A program made the position numbers and the translations under genes. The notes below the pieces were generated by a model. It ran no database searches. It was not told where the DNA came from and worked only from the letters and a program-made list of their open reading frames with translations. Shown here piece by piece: positions 8,551 to 16,437 of a DNA stretch of 64,000 bases. Origin of the DNA: Spirosoma panaciterrae DSM 21099 (GTDB taxonomy: Bacteria > Bacteroidota > Bacteroidia > Cytophagales > Spirosomataceae); NCBI RefSeq assembly GCF_000374025.1, contig NZ_KB893243.1, forward strand, positions 62,001-126,000, read 5' to 3'. The stretch's first letter is position 1. The number at the start of each line of letters is the position of its first letter.

Positions 8551-9156
8551 TTACTTCGAATACAATTCGACGATGGCCTGCTCGTTGAAGTTTTCTGGAA
8601 TTTGGTCGCGCTCAGGGTAGCTAATAAACTTACCCGTCATTTGTTGTGCGTCCCACTCAACCCAGTTATACCGCTTTGTATTCCGAGCCGTTAAGCTACC
8701 GGCAATGGCTTCAAGCGACTTCGATTTCTCACGAACACCGATCAATTGGCCAGGCTTCAGTGAGTAAGAAGGAATGTTTACCACTTCGCCATCTACAATG
8801 ATGTGTTTGTGGGATACTAATTGGCGAGCAGCCCGGCGAGATGAAGCGATACCCAGCCGATAAACGGTGTTATCTAAACGAGCTTCACACAATTTGAGCA
8901 GGTTTTCACCCGTGATACCCTCCCGAACCTGCGCCCGGTGGAACAGCGCCCGGAACTGACGTTCCAGAATACCGTAGGTGTATTTAACTTTCTGCTTTTC
9001 TGTTAACTGGAGTGCATATTCGGATTGTTTCCGTTTGCGACCCCGACCGTGCATACCCGGTCCGTAATTTTTCTTTTGGAGCGCTTTGCTCGGACCCATG
9101 ATGGGTTCGTTGAACTTGCGCGAAATTTTGGCTTTTGGCCCAGTGTAACGTGCCAT
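8551..9156 (-). CDS. rpsD: 30S ribosomal protein S4
   Basis: 201 aa, normal length. An N-terminal 16S-binding domain (1-95) precedes the S4 RNA-binding fold ('RLDNTVYRLGIASSRRAAR', about 92-110, then 'LVSHKHIIVDGEVVN'). The zinc-binding cysteine knuckle of some S4 proteins is absent ('GPKAKISRKFNEPIMGPSKA'), so this is the zinc-free form. S4 nucleates assembly of the 30S body and in other bacteria represses its own operon by binding mRNA. Here the 77-base rpsK-rpsD and 137-base rpsD-rpoA spacers would be natural places to look for such a site. Confidence 0.98.
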   Translation of the reverse strand: MARYTGPKAKISRKFNEPIMGPSKALQKKNYGPGMHGRGRKRKQSEYALQLTEKQKVKYTYGILERQFRALFHRAQVREGITGENLLKLCEARLDNTVYRLGIASSRRAARQLVSHKHIIVDGEVVNIPSYSLKPGQLIGVREKSKSLEAIAGSLTARNTKRYNWVEWDAQQMTGKFISYPERDQIPENFNEQAIVELYSK

Positions 9157-9233
9157 TCTTCAATGAATGAATAATTGTGAAACATTGGACAGACACAACC
9201 GAATGTCGCCTGTCCCTATTCATGTCATCCGTA

Positions 9234-9629
9234 TTATACGCGACGACGTTTTGGCGGCCGGCACCCATTGTGCGGCAGCGGGGTAATATCCCGGATGGTC
9301 GTTACTTCGATACCCGAGTTTTGGATTGTGCGAATTGCCGACTCACGACCGGAGCCTGGCCCTTTCACAAACACTTCTGCTTTACGCATACCCAGATCGT
9401 GGGCAACAGCGGCACAGTTCTGTGCGGCCATCTGCGCAGCATAAGGGGTGTTTTTCTTTGAGCCACGGAAGCCCATTTTACCCGCCGACGACCAGGAAAT
9501 GACCTGACCGTTCATGTTTGTGAGAGAAATGATGATGTTATTAAACGTAGCCCGGATGTGTACCTGACCAACGGGTTCAACCACTACCACCCGCTTTTTC
9601 GCTTTGTCTTTGCGTTTTGCTTGAGCCAT
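9234..9629 (-). CDS. rpsK: 30S ribosomal protein S11
   Basis: 131 aa. It has the highly conserved S11 C-terminus 'PLPHNGCRPPKRRRV' and the core 'NNIIISLTNMNGQVISWSSA'. S11 binds 16S rRNA on the platform near the mRNA exit. The gene lies between rpsM and rpsD as in most bacteria. Its flanking gaps of 100 and 77 bases are wider than in enteric bacteria and both contain fold-back sequence. Confidence 0.98.
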   Translation of the reverse strand: MAQAKRKDKAKKRVVVVEPVGQVHIRATFNNIIISLTNMNGQVISWSSAGKMGFRGSKKNTPYAAQMAAQNCAAVAHDLGMRKAEVFVKGPGSGRESAIRTIQNSGIEVTTIRDITPLPHNGCRPPKRRRV

Positions 9630-9673
9630 TGTTTTTAGGTAATCGTCAATGGGTCACCGGATTTCATTACTTG

Positions 9674-9702
9674 CCATTTGCCAAACAAATGACGCCAAAT
9701 GG
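9674..9702. repeat. Inverted repeat between rpsM and rpsK
   Basis: CCATTTG (9674-9680) pairs perfectly with CAAATGG (9696-9702); CATTTG (9675-9680) can alternatively pair with CAAATG at 9685-9690. The 100-base spacer has no open reading frame of note. Confidence 0.45.
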
Positions 9703-9729
9703 TCCGTATGACGATGAGCGACCAATTAA

Positions 9730-10107
9730 TTATTTCGTTACTTTTTTCTTGTTGGCAACTGTCTTCCGTTTTCCTTTCCGGGTACGGGAGTTGTTTTTCG
9801 TATGCTGACCACGAACGGGCAAGCCTTTCCGGTGACGTAGCCCCCGGTAACAGCCGATGTCCATCAACCGCTTGATGCTCAACTGAACTTCCGAACGTAG
9901 CTGACCTTCTACTTTATATTCGTTCGAAATCGCATTACGTACAGCACTGGCTTCAGCGTCTGTCCATTCGCTGGCTTTTTTATCAACGCTGATGCCTGCG
10001 TCGGTCAGGATTTTCTTTGCCCGGCTCCGACCAATGCCGAAGATGTATGTCAGCGCGATCTCGCCACGCTTTTTGTCTGGAATATCAACACCTGCAATAC
10101 GTGCCAT
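9730..10107 (-). CDS. rpsM: 30S ribosomal protein S13
   Basis: 125 aa. Starts 'MARIAGVDIPDKKRGEIALT' and has the helix-two-turn-helix part plus the basic tail after 'GLPVRGQHTKNNSRTRKGK', which reaches toward the P-site tRNA. S13 sits in the head of the small subunit and forms bridges with L5. It begins two bases after the rpmJ stop codon, so the two are tightly coupled. Confidence 0.98.
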   Translation of the reverse strand: MARIAGVDIPDKKRGEIALTYIFGIGRSRAKKILTDAGISVDKKASEWTDAEASAVRNAISNEYKVEGQLRSEVQLSIKRLMDIGCYRGLRHRKGLPVRGQHTKNNSRTRKGKRKTVANKKKVTK

Positions 10108-10109
10108 TC

Positions 10110-10226
10110 TTAGCCTTGTCTTTGTTTGTAACGGGGATTCTTTTTGTTGATCACGTACAGTTTCCCTTTCCGACGGATCACTTTGCAGTCTTCGCTGCGC
10201 TTTTTGATTGACGCTTTAACTTTCAT
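10110..10226 (-). CDS. rpmJ: 50S ribosomal protein L36 with most zinc ligands lost
   Basis: 38 aa, read directly from the minus strand: begins 'MKVKASIKKRSEDCKVIRRK' and ends 'NKKNPRYKQRQG'. The family zinc ribbon normally uses Cys11, Cys14, Cys27 and a His near 32-33. Here only Cys14 remains; positions 11, 27 and 33 are Ser, Asn and Tyr. The protein is therefore the zinc-independent form. It sits 93 bases after infA and 2 bases before rpsM. Confidence 0.96.
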   Translation of the reverse strand: MKVKASIKKRSEDCKVIRRKGKLYVINKKNPRYKQRQG

Positions 10227-10319
10227 GATAAAAGTTTCCAGTTTACTGTTTCTGGCTTTCAGGACCTGTTTTAGTTTGACAAATGGTCATAACCGAAACA
10301 GGATCTGAAAACTAAAAAC

Positions 10320-10538
10320 TTATTTATACCGATACACAATCCGCGCCTTACTCAAATCGTAAGGCGACATTTCCAACTTTACGCGATCGCCTGGTAAAAT
10401 TTTGATGTAGTTCATCCGCATTTTACCGGAGATATGAGCAATTACCTCATGCTTGTTTGCCAATTCAACTCGGAACATCGCATTCGATAAGGCTTCCAAA
10501 ATAACGCCGTCCTGTTCTATAGAATTCTGTTTTGCCAT
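10320..10538 (-). CDS. infA: Translation initiation factor IF-1
   Basis: 72 aa, exact usual length. The S1/OB-fold signature is clear ('GVILEALSNAMFRVELANKH', then 'MRMNYIKILPGDRVKLEMSPY'). IF-1 occupies the A site of the 30S subunit during initiation. It begins 6 bases after map. The 93-base gap to rpmJ contains an imperfect fold-back (CCTGTTTT near 10265-10272 against GAAACAGG near 10295-10302). Confidence 0.98.
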   Translation of the reverse strand: MAKQNSIEQDGVILEALSNAMFRVELANKHEVIAHISGKMRMNYIKILPGDRVKLEMSPYDLSKARIVYRYK

Positions 10539-10544
10539 ATTCGC

Positions 10545-11384
10545 TTAAGCTACCATCAGTTCGGATGTTTCGATCATCAGGCTTGTATTCGCGGTGACTG
10601 CTTCAATGTATTCGAAGGTGGTCAGAATTTCGGCTTTCCCTTTTCGTACAGCTACCGTGTGCTCAAAGTGTGCAGAGGGTTTGCGATCAACCGTACGGAT
10701 TGTCCAGCCGTCACGTTCCTGCACAACGCCTTTTTTGCCGAAGTTTATCATGGGCTCAATAGCCAGGATCATTCCTTCGTACAATTTCGGCCCCTGACCT
10801 CGTTTGCCGTAGTTAGGTACTTCAGGGGCTTCATGTAAGTTCTGACCAACACCATGGCCTACAAGCTCCCGCACCACCGAATAACCGAATTTCTCTGTAT
10901 ACGTTTGAATGGCATATCCAATATCACCTACCCGATTCCCTTCAGTTGCTTTTTCAACGCCGATGTATAGGGATTCCTTCGTTCTTGCCAACAACCGGCG
11001 AGTGGCCGGAGTTACATTACCTACAGGATACGTGTAAGCACTATCGCTATGATAGCCATTTAGTTTTACTCCGCAATCGATGGAGACAATATCCCCGTCG
11101 CGAAGTTCGTAGCGACTTGGAAAACCATGAACCACTACGTCATTTACGGAAATACAGAGCGAAGCCGGAAACTTATTATACCCTAAGAATGAAGGTGTGC
11201 CACCATTATCCTTAATAAACGTTTCTGCGACCTTATCCAGTTCCTTCGTTTGAACCCCAGGCCGGATAAGTTTTGCAACTTCAGCATGTGCTTTTCCCAG
11301 AACCTGTGCACTGATTTTCATCAAAGCGATTTCTTCTTCGCTTCGGATGTAAATCATTTTGTCCTTTTTGTCAGAACCAGCCAT
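10545..11384 (-). CDS. map: Type I methionine aminopeptidase
   Basis: 279 aa. Pita-bread metallopeptidase that removes the initiator methionine from nascent proteins. Metal ligands are visible: Asp in 'VSIDCGVKLNGYHSDSAYT' (two), His in 'GHGVGQNLHEAPEVPNYG', Glu in 'MILAIEPM' and Glu in 'HFEHTVAV'. An alternative start at the second methionine (10 residues in, 'MIYIRSEEEIALMK') is possible because many homologues begin there. It follows secY directly by 5 bases with no adk between, an arrangement common in Bacteroidota. Confidence 0.96.
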   Translation of the reverse strand: MAGSDKKDKMIYIRSEEEIALMKISAQVLGKAHAEVAKLIRPGVQTKELDKVAETFIKDNGGTPSFLGYNKFPASLCISVNDVVVHGFPSRYELRDGDIVSIDCGVKLNGYHSDSAYTYPVGNVTPATRRLLARTKESLYIGVEKATEGNRVGDIGYAIQTYTEKFGYSVVRELVGHGVGQNLHEAPEVPNYGKRGQGPKLYEGMILAIEPMINFGKKGVVQERDGWTIRTVDRKPSAHFEHTVAVRKGKAEILTTFEYIEAVTANTSLMIETSELMVA

Positions 11385-11389
11385 TTTAG

Positions 11390-12706
11390 TTAAGCGGCTA
11401 CCGTTTCGTTTGCACGTCCCTGTACACGGCCTGACTTCATCAAACCTTCGTAGCGACGCATGAGCAGGTAGCTTTCTACTTGTTGAAGCGTATCCAAAAC
11501 AACACCAACCATAATTAGCAACGATGTGCCACCAAAAAACTGGGCGAATCCACTGGTCATGCCTAATAGGTTGGCAATTGCTGGTAAGATGGCCACGATG
11601 GCTAGCATAACGGCACCTGGCAGGGTAATACGGTCAAGAACAGTACCGATATAGTCTGAGGTTTGAACACCTGGTTTCACACCTGGAATAAAGCCACCAC
11701 TCCGTTTCATATCATCGGCAATCTGTGTCGGGTTGACCGAGATAGCCGTGTAGAAGAACGTGAAGATGATGATGAGCAGTCCAAACAGAACATTGTACTG
11801 CCAGGTTGTATAGCTTTGGAAAGCATTCTGCACACTAGCGGCAAAATCACTTTTCTCGGCAAACAGACCTGCTACATAGGTTGGGATAAACATCAATGCC
11901 TGAGCAAAGATAATCGGCATCACACCGGCAGCATTCAGCTTCAGGGGCAGGTACTGGCGTTGACCACCAACCACTTTATTCCCGATGACCTGCTTGGCAT
12001 ATTGAATCGGAATCCGACGAACAGCCTGCGTCAGGACTACGGCTCCCATCACAACAAAGTAAAGGGCTACCAGTTCCAGAACGAAGATCAGGATACCAGC
12101 CGAACCTCTCGATTGTTGTTCACCAATAATAGCACCCGGAAGACGAGACACAATCCCGATCATGATGATCATGGATATTCCGTTTCCGATACCTTTATCA
12201 GTTATCCGCTCGCCTAACCACATACAGAAAATAGTACCAGCAGTTAGTACAAACAGAGACGAGATCGTAAATAATCCCCGATCAATCAGTAAAGCTTCTG
12301 CCGGAATGGTCGTACGAACATAGGTAATAGCCTGAACAGCCGTTACTCCGATCGTAAGTACCCGTGTGATTTGGTTCAGCCGTTTCCGACCTGATTCTCC
12401 TTCCTTCTGCATTTTCTGGAAGTAAGGAAGAGCCAGCGTCAGAAGCTGAATCGCAATCGAAGCCGAGATATACGGCATGATCCCGAGCGCGAAAATGGAC
12501 GCTTTACTAAAAGCACCACCTAGGAAGGTATCCAGCAAACCGAGCAATCCCTGAGGATTTAAGTTCAGTTTTTGAGGATCTACACCGGGCAGTACGATAG
12601 CCGTGCCAAGACGGAACGCTGTAATAAACAACAGCGTGTTGAGGATTCGACTCCGCAACTCGTCAATTGCAAAAATATTTTTAAACGTGGTGATGAGTCG
12701 GTTCAT
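11390..12706 (-). CDS. secY: Protein translocase subunit SecY
   Basis: 438 aa with ten predicted membrane segments, the channel of the Sec translocon in the inner membrane. Recognisable parts include the N-terminal 'TLLFITAFRLGTAIVLPGVD', the plug region after it, and the family motif 'GERITDKGIGNGISMIIMIG'. It is the usual partner of SecE and SecG, which are not in this window. It lies between rplO (31 bases) and map (5 bases) in the spc part of the cluster. Confidence 0.98.
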   Translation of the reverse strand: MNRLITTFKNIFAIDELRSRILNTLLFITAFRLGTAIVLPGVDPQKLNLNPQGLLGLLDTFLGGAFSKASIFALGIMPYISASIAIQLLTLALPYFQKMQKEGESGRKRLNQITRVLTIGVTAVQAITYVRTTIPAEALLIDRGLFTISSLFVLTAGTIFCMWLGERITDKGIGNGISMIIMIGIVSRLPGAIIGEQQSRGSAGILIFVLELVALYFVVMGAVVLTQAVRRIPIQYAKQVIGNKVVGGQRQYLPLKLNAAGVMPIIFAQALMFIPTYVAGLFAEKSDFAASVQNAFQSYTTWQYNVLFGLLIIIFTFFYTAISVNPTQIADDMKRSGGFIPGVKPGVQTSDYIGTVLDRITLPGAVMLAIVAILPAIANLLGMTSGFAQFFGGTSLLIMVGVVLDTLQQVESYLLMRRYEGLMKSGRVQGRANETVAA

Positions 12707-12737
12707 AAAAGTAGGTCGACTGTTGCCGTGCTACGAC

Positions 12738-13214
12738 TTAGTTAGCTGCTTCCTCTTTCGCTTCTTTAACAGGCACAATGGCCTTTCCCCCTGCTTTTTC
12801 GATGGCTTCTTTGGCACTAGCCGAGAAAGCATGCGCATGGATTTCTACAGCACTGGTCAGTTCACCACGGCTCAGTACTTTCACCAGGTCTTTCTTGCTG
12901 ACCAGCCCATGCTGAAGCAGGAAATCCAGGTCAACTACGGTTGCCTTGGTTTCATCAACGAGTGTCTGAATGCTATCCAGATTGAGGGGTTTGTATTCGA
13001 CGCGGTTAATGTTTTTGAAGCCGAATTTTGGAACACGACGTTGAAGCGGCATCTGGCCACCTTCAAAGTGTGTTTTACGGCTATACCCTGAGCGTGATTG
13101 CGCCCCTTTGTGACCACGGGTAGAGGTTCCTCCCATACCTGATCCTTGACCGCGTCCGACTCGCTTGCGCTCCCTAACGGAACCTTTTGCCGGTGTAAGG
13201 TTGCTTAAATTCAT
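12738..13214 (-). CDS. rplO: 50S ribosomal protein L15
   Basis: 158 aa, slightly longer than the usual 145-150 because of a short Lys/Ala/Glu tail. Starts 'MNLSNLTPAKGSVRERKRVG' followed by the Gly-rich 'RGQGSGMGGTSTRGHKGAQ' loop that threads into 23S rRNA. A TACCTTTG box at 13299-13306 lies 85 bases upstream, so rplO, secY, map and infA may also be transcribed from an internal promoter. Confidence 0.97.
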   Translation of the reverse strand: MNLSNLTPAKGSVRERKRVGRGQGSGMGGTSTRGHKGAQSRSGYSRKTHFEGGQMPLQRRVPKFGFKNINRVEYKPLNLDSIQTLVDETKATVVDLDFLLQHGLVSKKDLVKVLSRGELTSAVEIHAHAFSASAKEAIEKAGGKAIVPVKEAKEEAAN

Positions 13215-13233
13215 TGGTTTATGTGTAAAAAGT

Positions 13234-13297
13234 GATTCTTTTGGCTAGTCGTAACCGCTTTTATGTTACAAAAAGCAGGCCGAAAACCAAAAGAATC
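13234..13297. repeat. Nested inverted repeat between rpmD and rplO
   Basis: GATTCTTTTGG (13234-13244) pairs perfectly with CCAAAAGAATC (13287-13297). Inside it GCTTTT (13257-13262) pairs with AAAAGC (13271-13276). The structure would lie in the rplO 5' leader. Confidence 0.6.
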
Positions 13298-13298
13298 G

Positions 13299-13306
13299 CA
13301 AAGGTA
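13299..13306 (-). promoter_or_regulatory. Candidate internal promoter (-7 box) before rplO
   Basis: The minus strand reads TACCTTTG, a full match to the Bacteroidota -7 consensus TAnnTTTG, just after the rpmD stop codon. No good -33 TTTG was seen at the usual distance, so support is moderate. Confidence 0.4.
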
Positions 13307-13307
13307 C

Positions 13308-13487
13308 TTAAATTTCTTCAATTTTCACCAGGTGCTGCACCTTATTGATTGCACCTTTCAGCGCGTCGGTATATTCCAGTTCGACGCTGCGGTTGATCTT
13401 GCCCAAGCCTAACGACTTGATGGCGTTTTTCTGAGATAACGGCCGCTTAATGGTGCTGCTGACCTGCGTGATGCGTACTCGTGCCAT
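13308..13487 (-). CDS. rpmD: 50S ribosomal protein L30
   Basis: 59 aa, normal for the short bacterial form: begins 'MARVRITQVSSTIKRPLSQK', continues 'NAIKSLGLGKINRSVEL', and ends 'QHLVKIEEI'. The 'LGLGKIN' turn is the family mark. L30 binds 23S rRNA in the large subunit. It lies 19 bases after rpsE and is followed by a 93-base spacer that contains a -7 box and a nested inverted repeat. Confidence 0.97.
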   Translation of the reverse strand: MARVRITQVSSTIKRPLSQKNAIKSLGLGKINRSVELEYTDALKGAINKVQHLVKIEEI

Positions 13488-13506
13488 GTCTGTTGCTCCT
13501 TTTAAA

Positions 13507-14025
13507 TTAACCGTTAAATACTTTTGCCAGGCTAACCTGACGCTGGAAAGCGACCTGATGCGGTAACCGCATTTTCAACAGGGCATCCAGCGTAGCTTTT
13601 ACTACGTTGTGCGGGTTCGACGAACCTTTCGACTTGGCCAGGATGTCGTGTACACCGGCCGATTCGAGAACGGCACGCATAGCACCACCAGCAATCACAC
13701 CTGTACCCGGAGCAGCAGGCTTCAGCAGGACAAAGCCACCACTGAATTTTCCTTCCATTTCATGGGGAACCGTGCGCTTCAGAAGGGGAACCTGTACCAG
13801 GTTTTTCTTGGCGTCTTCTACACCTTTGGCAATTGCGTCGGTTACTTCGTTAGCCTTACCTAGTCCGTATCCTACTACGCCGTTACCATCGCCAACGACA
13901 ACAATCGCCGAAAAGCTGAACCGGCGACCACCTTTTACCACCTTCGCTACGCGGTTGATGGCTACCACCCGTTCTTTCAGGTCGGCTTCGTTGAATTTTG
14001 TCGGTCTTGCTGAATTAATATTCAT
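13507..14025 (-). CDS. rpsE: 30S ribosomal protein S5
   Basis: 172 aa. The N-terminal double-stranded RNA-binding fold ('ERVVAINRVAKVVKGGRRFS') and the C-terminal S5 domain ('AGGAMRAVLESAGVHDILAK') are intact. S5 lies by the mRNA entry channel with S3 and S4 and affects decoding accuracy. It overlaps closely with its neighbours (3 bases after rplR, 19 before rpmD), so it is surely cotranscribed with them. Confidence 0.98.
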   Translation of the reverse strand: MNINSARPTKFNEADLKERVVAINRVAKVVKGGRRFSFSAIVVVGDGNGVVGYGLGKANEVTDAIAKGVEDAKKNLVQVPLLKRTVPHEMEGKFSGGFVLLKPAAPGTGVIAGGAMRAVLESAGVHDILAKSKGSSNPHNVVKATLDALLKMRLPHQVAFQRQVSLAKVFNG

Positions 14026-14028
14026 CGC

Positions 14029-14382
14029 TTAGAACTTAAGGCCACCCTCGCGGGCTGCATCGGCCAGTGCTTTTACTTTACCGTGATATAAGTAGCCGTT
14101 ACGGTCGAACACAGCCGCGCTGATGTTCTGAGCAACTGCTTTCTCGGCCAGGCGCTGGCCTACTTTTTTCGCCGTTTCCATCGTATTCCCTTCGGCTTCG
14201 CTCTTTAATTCAACTGATGAAGCAAAAGCCAGGGTACGGCCAGCCGCGTCGTCGATGAGTTGAGCATAGATCGCTTTGTTAGAGCGAAACACCGACAGGC
14301 GAGGGCGTTCTGCTGTACCCGATACTTTTGCCCGGATACCGTACTTAATGCGCTGTCTTCTTTCTTGTTTATTCGTTGCCAT
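14029..14382 (-). CDS. rplR: 50S ribosomal protein L18
   Basis: 117 aa, the usual length. Basic N-terminus 'QERRQRIKYGIRAKVSGTAE' then 'RPRLSVFRSNKAIYAQLIDD', which is the 5S rRNA-binding core; the C-terminal 'YHGKVKALADAAREGGLKF' is the most conserved part. Works with L5 in the central protuberance. A 131-base spacer with an inverted repeat separates it from rplF, the second largest gap in the cluster. Confidence 0.98.
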   Translation of the reverse strand: MATNKQERRQRIKYGIRAKVSGTAERPRLSVFRSNKAIYAQLIDDAAGRTLAFASSVELKSEAEGNTMETAKKVGQRLAEKAVAQNISAAVFDRNGYLYHGKVKALADAAREGGLKF

Positions 14383-14436
14383 CTTATTTGATTCCGACCA
14401 AATAGGCTGTTTAATTGTCAGTAAGTTGTCATCTTC

Positions 14437-14505
14437 TTGTCATAATTGTCATTTAATTGAGCCATACACTAAATGGACCCCTATCAAATGACAATTTAAT
14501 GACAA
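14437..14505. repeat. Fold-back of TTGTCAT repeats between rplF and rplR
   Basis: Left arm 14437-14460 and right arm 14484-14505 are both built from TTGTCAT/AATTGTCATTT units in opposite orientation and can pair over about 20 bases with small gaps. Further TTGTCA copies occur just outside at 14414-14431, so the spacer is mostly one short repeat. Confidence 0.55.
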
Positions 14506-14513
14506 TGAATAAC

Positions 14514-15071
14514 TTATTTCTTAGACGAGGTTTTACCTGCTTTCCGGCGAACTTGCTCACCAATGAAGCGGATACCTTTTCCTTTATAAGGCTCAACTTT
14601 GCGGAGCGAACGAATTTTGGCCGCTACATCGCCAAGTAGTTGCTTGTCCGAACCTTCCAGATAAACTTTCGGGTTCTGTCCTTTTTCGGTTACGGCCGTT
14701 ACTTTGATCTCGCTTGGAACAGCTACGTACACATTGTGCGAATAGCCTAACTGAAGCTCAAGTACGTTATTCGTAACGGCTGCTTTGTAACCAACCCCGA
14801 TGATTTCAAGGTCAAGTTTATAGCCAGTGCTAACACCGGTTACCATGTTGTTGACCAGGGAGCGGTACAGACCATGCATTGCCTTATGACGCTTCTGGTC
14901 AGTTGGGCGTGATACTTGAATTTGGCCTTCTTCGACTGCTACCGAAATGTCCGGGTCAACCGATTGGGTCAGGGTGCCTTTAGGCCCTTTCACCGTTACG
15001 ACGTTTTGGGCGTCGACGGACAACGTTACGTTGCTGGGCAGGGCGATGGGTTTCTTACCTATACGTGACAT
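14514..15071 (-). CDS. rplF: 50S ribosomal protein L6
   Basis: 185 aa, normal. Two tandem copies of the L6 fold; starts 'MSRIGKKPIALPSNVTLSVD' and carries the signature near the C-terminus ('PEPYKGKGIR'-like, here 'VEPYKGKGIRFIGEQVRRK'). L6 lies near the sarcin-ricin loop where elongation factors bind. It follows rpsH by 13 bases. Confidence 0.98.
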   Translation of the reverse strand: MSRIGKKPIALPSNVTLSVDAQNVVTVKGPKGTLTQSVDPDISVAVEEGQIQVSRPTDQKRHKAMHGLYRSLVNNMVTGVSTGYKLDLEIIGVGYKAAVTNNVLELQLGYSHNVYVAVPSEIKVTAVTEKGQNPKVYLEGSDKQLLGDVAAKIRSLRKVEPYKGKGIRFIGEQVRRKAGKTSSKK

Positions 15072-15084
15072 CGTTCAATTCGGA

Positions 15085-15483
15085 TTAATAGACGTAACAT
15101 AATACCTCTCCACCCACGTTCAGCGTTTTGGCTTCTTTATCGGTCATTACGCCTTTCGAAGTGGAAAGGATAGCGACACCCAGGCCATTCAGGATACGCG
15201 GCAGGTTATCAGCTCCCCGGTACTGGCGCAGACCTGGGCGGCTGATGCGTTGCAGATCAACGATAGCGGATTGCTTCGTCGTGGGGTTGTACTTCAGTGC
15301 AATTTTGATGGTGCCCTGTGCTGTGCTATCATCGAACTTATAGTTTTGGATGTAGCCTTTATCGTACAACACTTTGGTAATTTCTTTCTTTATATTGGAA
15401 GCAGGAATTTCCACAACCCGGTGCTTTGCCCGGATAGCGTTTCTGACGCGTGTCAGGTAATCTGCTATTGGATCTGTATTCAT
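15085..15483 (-). CDS. rpsH: 30S ribosomal protein S8
   Basis: 132 aa. Starts 'MNTDPIADYLTRVRNAIRAK' and ends with the family signature around 'LSTSKGVMTDKEAKTLNVGG'. S8 binds helix 21 of 16S rRNA. In enteric bacteria S8 also represses the spc operon by binding the rplE region; nothing equivalent was identified here. A TAATTTTG box at 15531-15538 suggests an internal promoter just upstream. Confidence 0.98.
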   Translation of the reverse strand: MNTDPIADYLTRVRNAIRAKHRVVEIPASNIKKEITKVLYDKGYIQNYKFDDSTAQGTIKIALKYNPTTKQSAIVDLQRISRPGLRQYRGADNLPRILNGLGVAILSTSKGVMTDKEAKTLNVGGEVLCYVY

Positions 15484-15530
15484 TCTAAGCGTTGCGTTAC
15501 TTGCAAACCCCTGTTTTCCAGGAAAGTTCG

Positions 15531-15538
15531 CAAAATTA
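15531..15538 (-). promoter_or_regulatory. Candidate internal promoter (-7 box) before rpsH
   Basis: The minus strand reads TAATTTTG, matching TAnnTTTG, 48 bases before the rpsH start in a 91-base gap. A TTTG on the same strand at 15553-15556 could be the -33 element, but the spacing of 14 bases is shorter than usual. Confidence 0.45.
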
Positions 15539-15574
15539 CGGAAACTGAATTACAAATTGAAATGGATTCTGGAA

Positions 15575-15844
15575 TTACCAGCTTGCCTTGGTTACACCTG
15601 GAATTTTACCTGCTGAAGCCATCTCGCGGAAGGTAACCCGAGAGATGCCAAACTTGCGCATGTATCCCCGAGGACGACCTGTCAGTTTGCAACGATTGTG
15701 CAGACGAACGGGCGATGCGTTTTTAGGCAGCTTATCCAGACCGATGTAATCACCAGCCTCTTTCAGAGCCTTACGCTTAGCAGCATACTTGGCAACTAAC
15801 GCTTCGCGTTTCCGTTCCCGTGCTTTGATTGATTCTTTTGCCAT
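15575..15844 (-). CDS. rpsN: 30S ribosomal protein S14, zinc-free form
   Basis: 89 aa. The sequence ends with the conserved 'TGRPRGYMRKFGISRVTFRE' stretch. There is only one cysteine in that region ('HNRCKLTGRP') and no CxxC pair, so this is the zinc-independent S14 and not the 61-residue zinc form. S14 helps assemble the head of the 30S subunit. It follows rplE by 23 bases. Confidence 0.98.
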   Translation of the reverse strand: MAKESIKARERKREALVAKYAAKRKALKEAGDYIGLDKLPKNASPVRLHNRCKLTGRPRGYMRKFGISRVTFREMASAGKIPGVTKASW

Positions 15845-15867
15845 TGTTTTAGCCTTTGTGTCGGTTA

Positions 15868-16422
15868 TTATTTACCACTTTTAGCAAACGGCATTCCCAT
15901 TGCTTTCAGCAGCTCGTAGCTTTCGGTATCGGTATTGGCAGTCGTCACAAAAGTGATGTCCATTCCCGAAATGCGGGCTACTTTATCGATGCTGATTTCA
16001 GGGAAGATAATCTGTTCCTGCACGCCGAACGTATAGTTACCGCGACCATCGAACCCTTTATCGCTGATGCCTTTGAAGTCACGAACCCGGGGTAACGATA
16101 CGGTCGTTAGCCGGTCAAGGAATTCATACATCCGCTCACCACGCAGCGTTACTTTCGCACCGATCGGCATTTTTTCCCGAAGTTTGAAGTTCGAGACCGC
16201 CTTTTTCGATAGGGTCGCAACGGCTTTCTGACCAGTGATCTGCGTTAGTTCGTCAACACCTACGTCCACTAATTTTTTATCAGCGACGGCGGCTCCGATA
16301 CCTTTATTGATGACAATTTTGCTCAGACGCGGAACTTGCATTACCGACTTATACTGGAATTTATCTTTCAATTGAGGCATTACCTCATTTAAATATTTCT
16401 CTTTCAGTCTTGGCGTTGCCAT
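15868..16422 (-). CDS. rplE: 50S ribosomal protein L5
   Basis: 184 aa, normal. Starts 'MATPRLKEKYLNEVMPQLKD', has 'VPRLSKIVINKGIGAAVADK' and ends 'ESYELLKAMGMPFAKSGK'. L5 binds 5S rRNA and bridges to S13 in the head of the small subunit. It follows rplX by 15 bases. Confidence 0.98.
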   Translation of the reverse strand: MATPRLKEKYLNEVMPQLKDKFQYKSVMQVPRLSKIVINKGIGAAVADKKLVDVGVDELTQITGQKAVATLSKKAVSNFKLREKMPIGAKVTLRGERMYEFLDRLTTVSLPRVRDFKGISDKGFDGRGNYTFGVQEQIIFPEISIDKVARISGMDITFVTTANTDTESYELLKAMGMPFAKSGK

Positions 16423-16437
16423 TTTCTTAGACCTTTA

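Noticed and set aside
11663..12217. A 184-codon plus-strand frame inside secY
   Set aside because: Antisense to a complete SecY with all motifs. No promoter, no recognisable domain.
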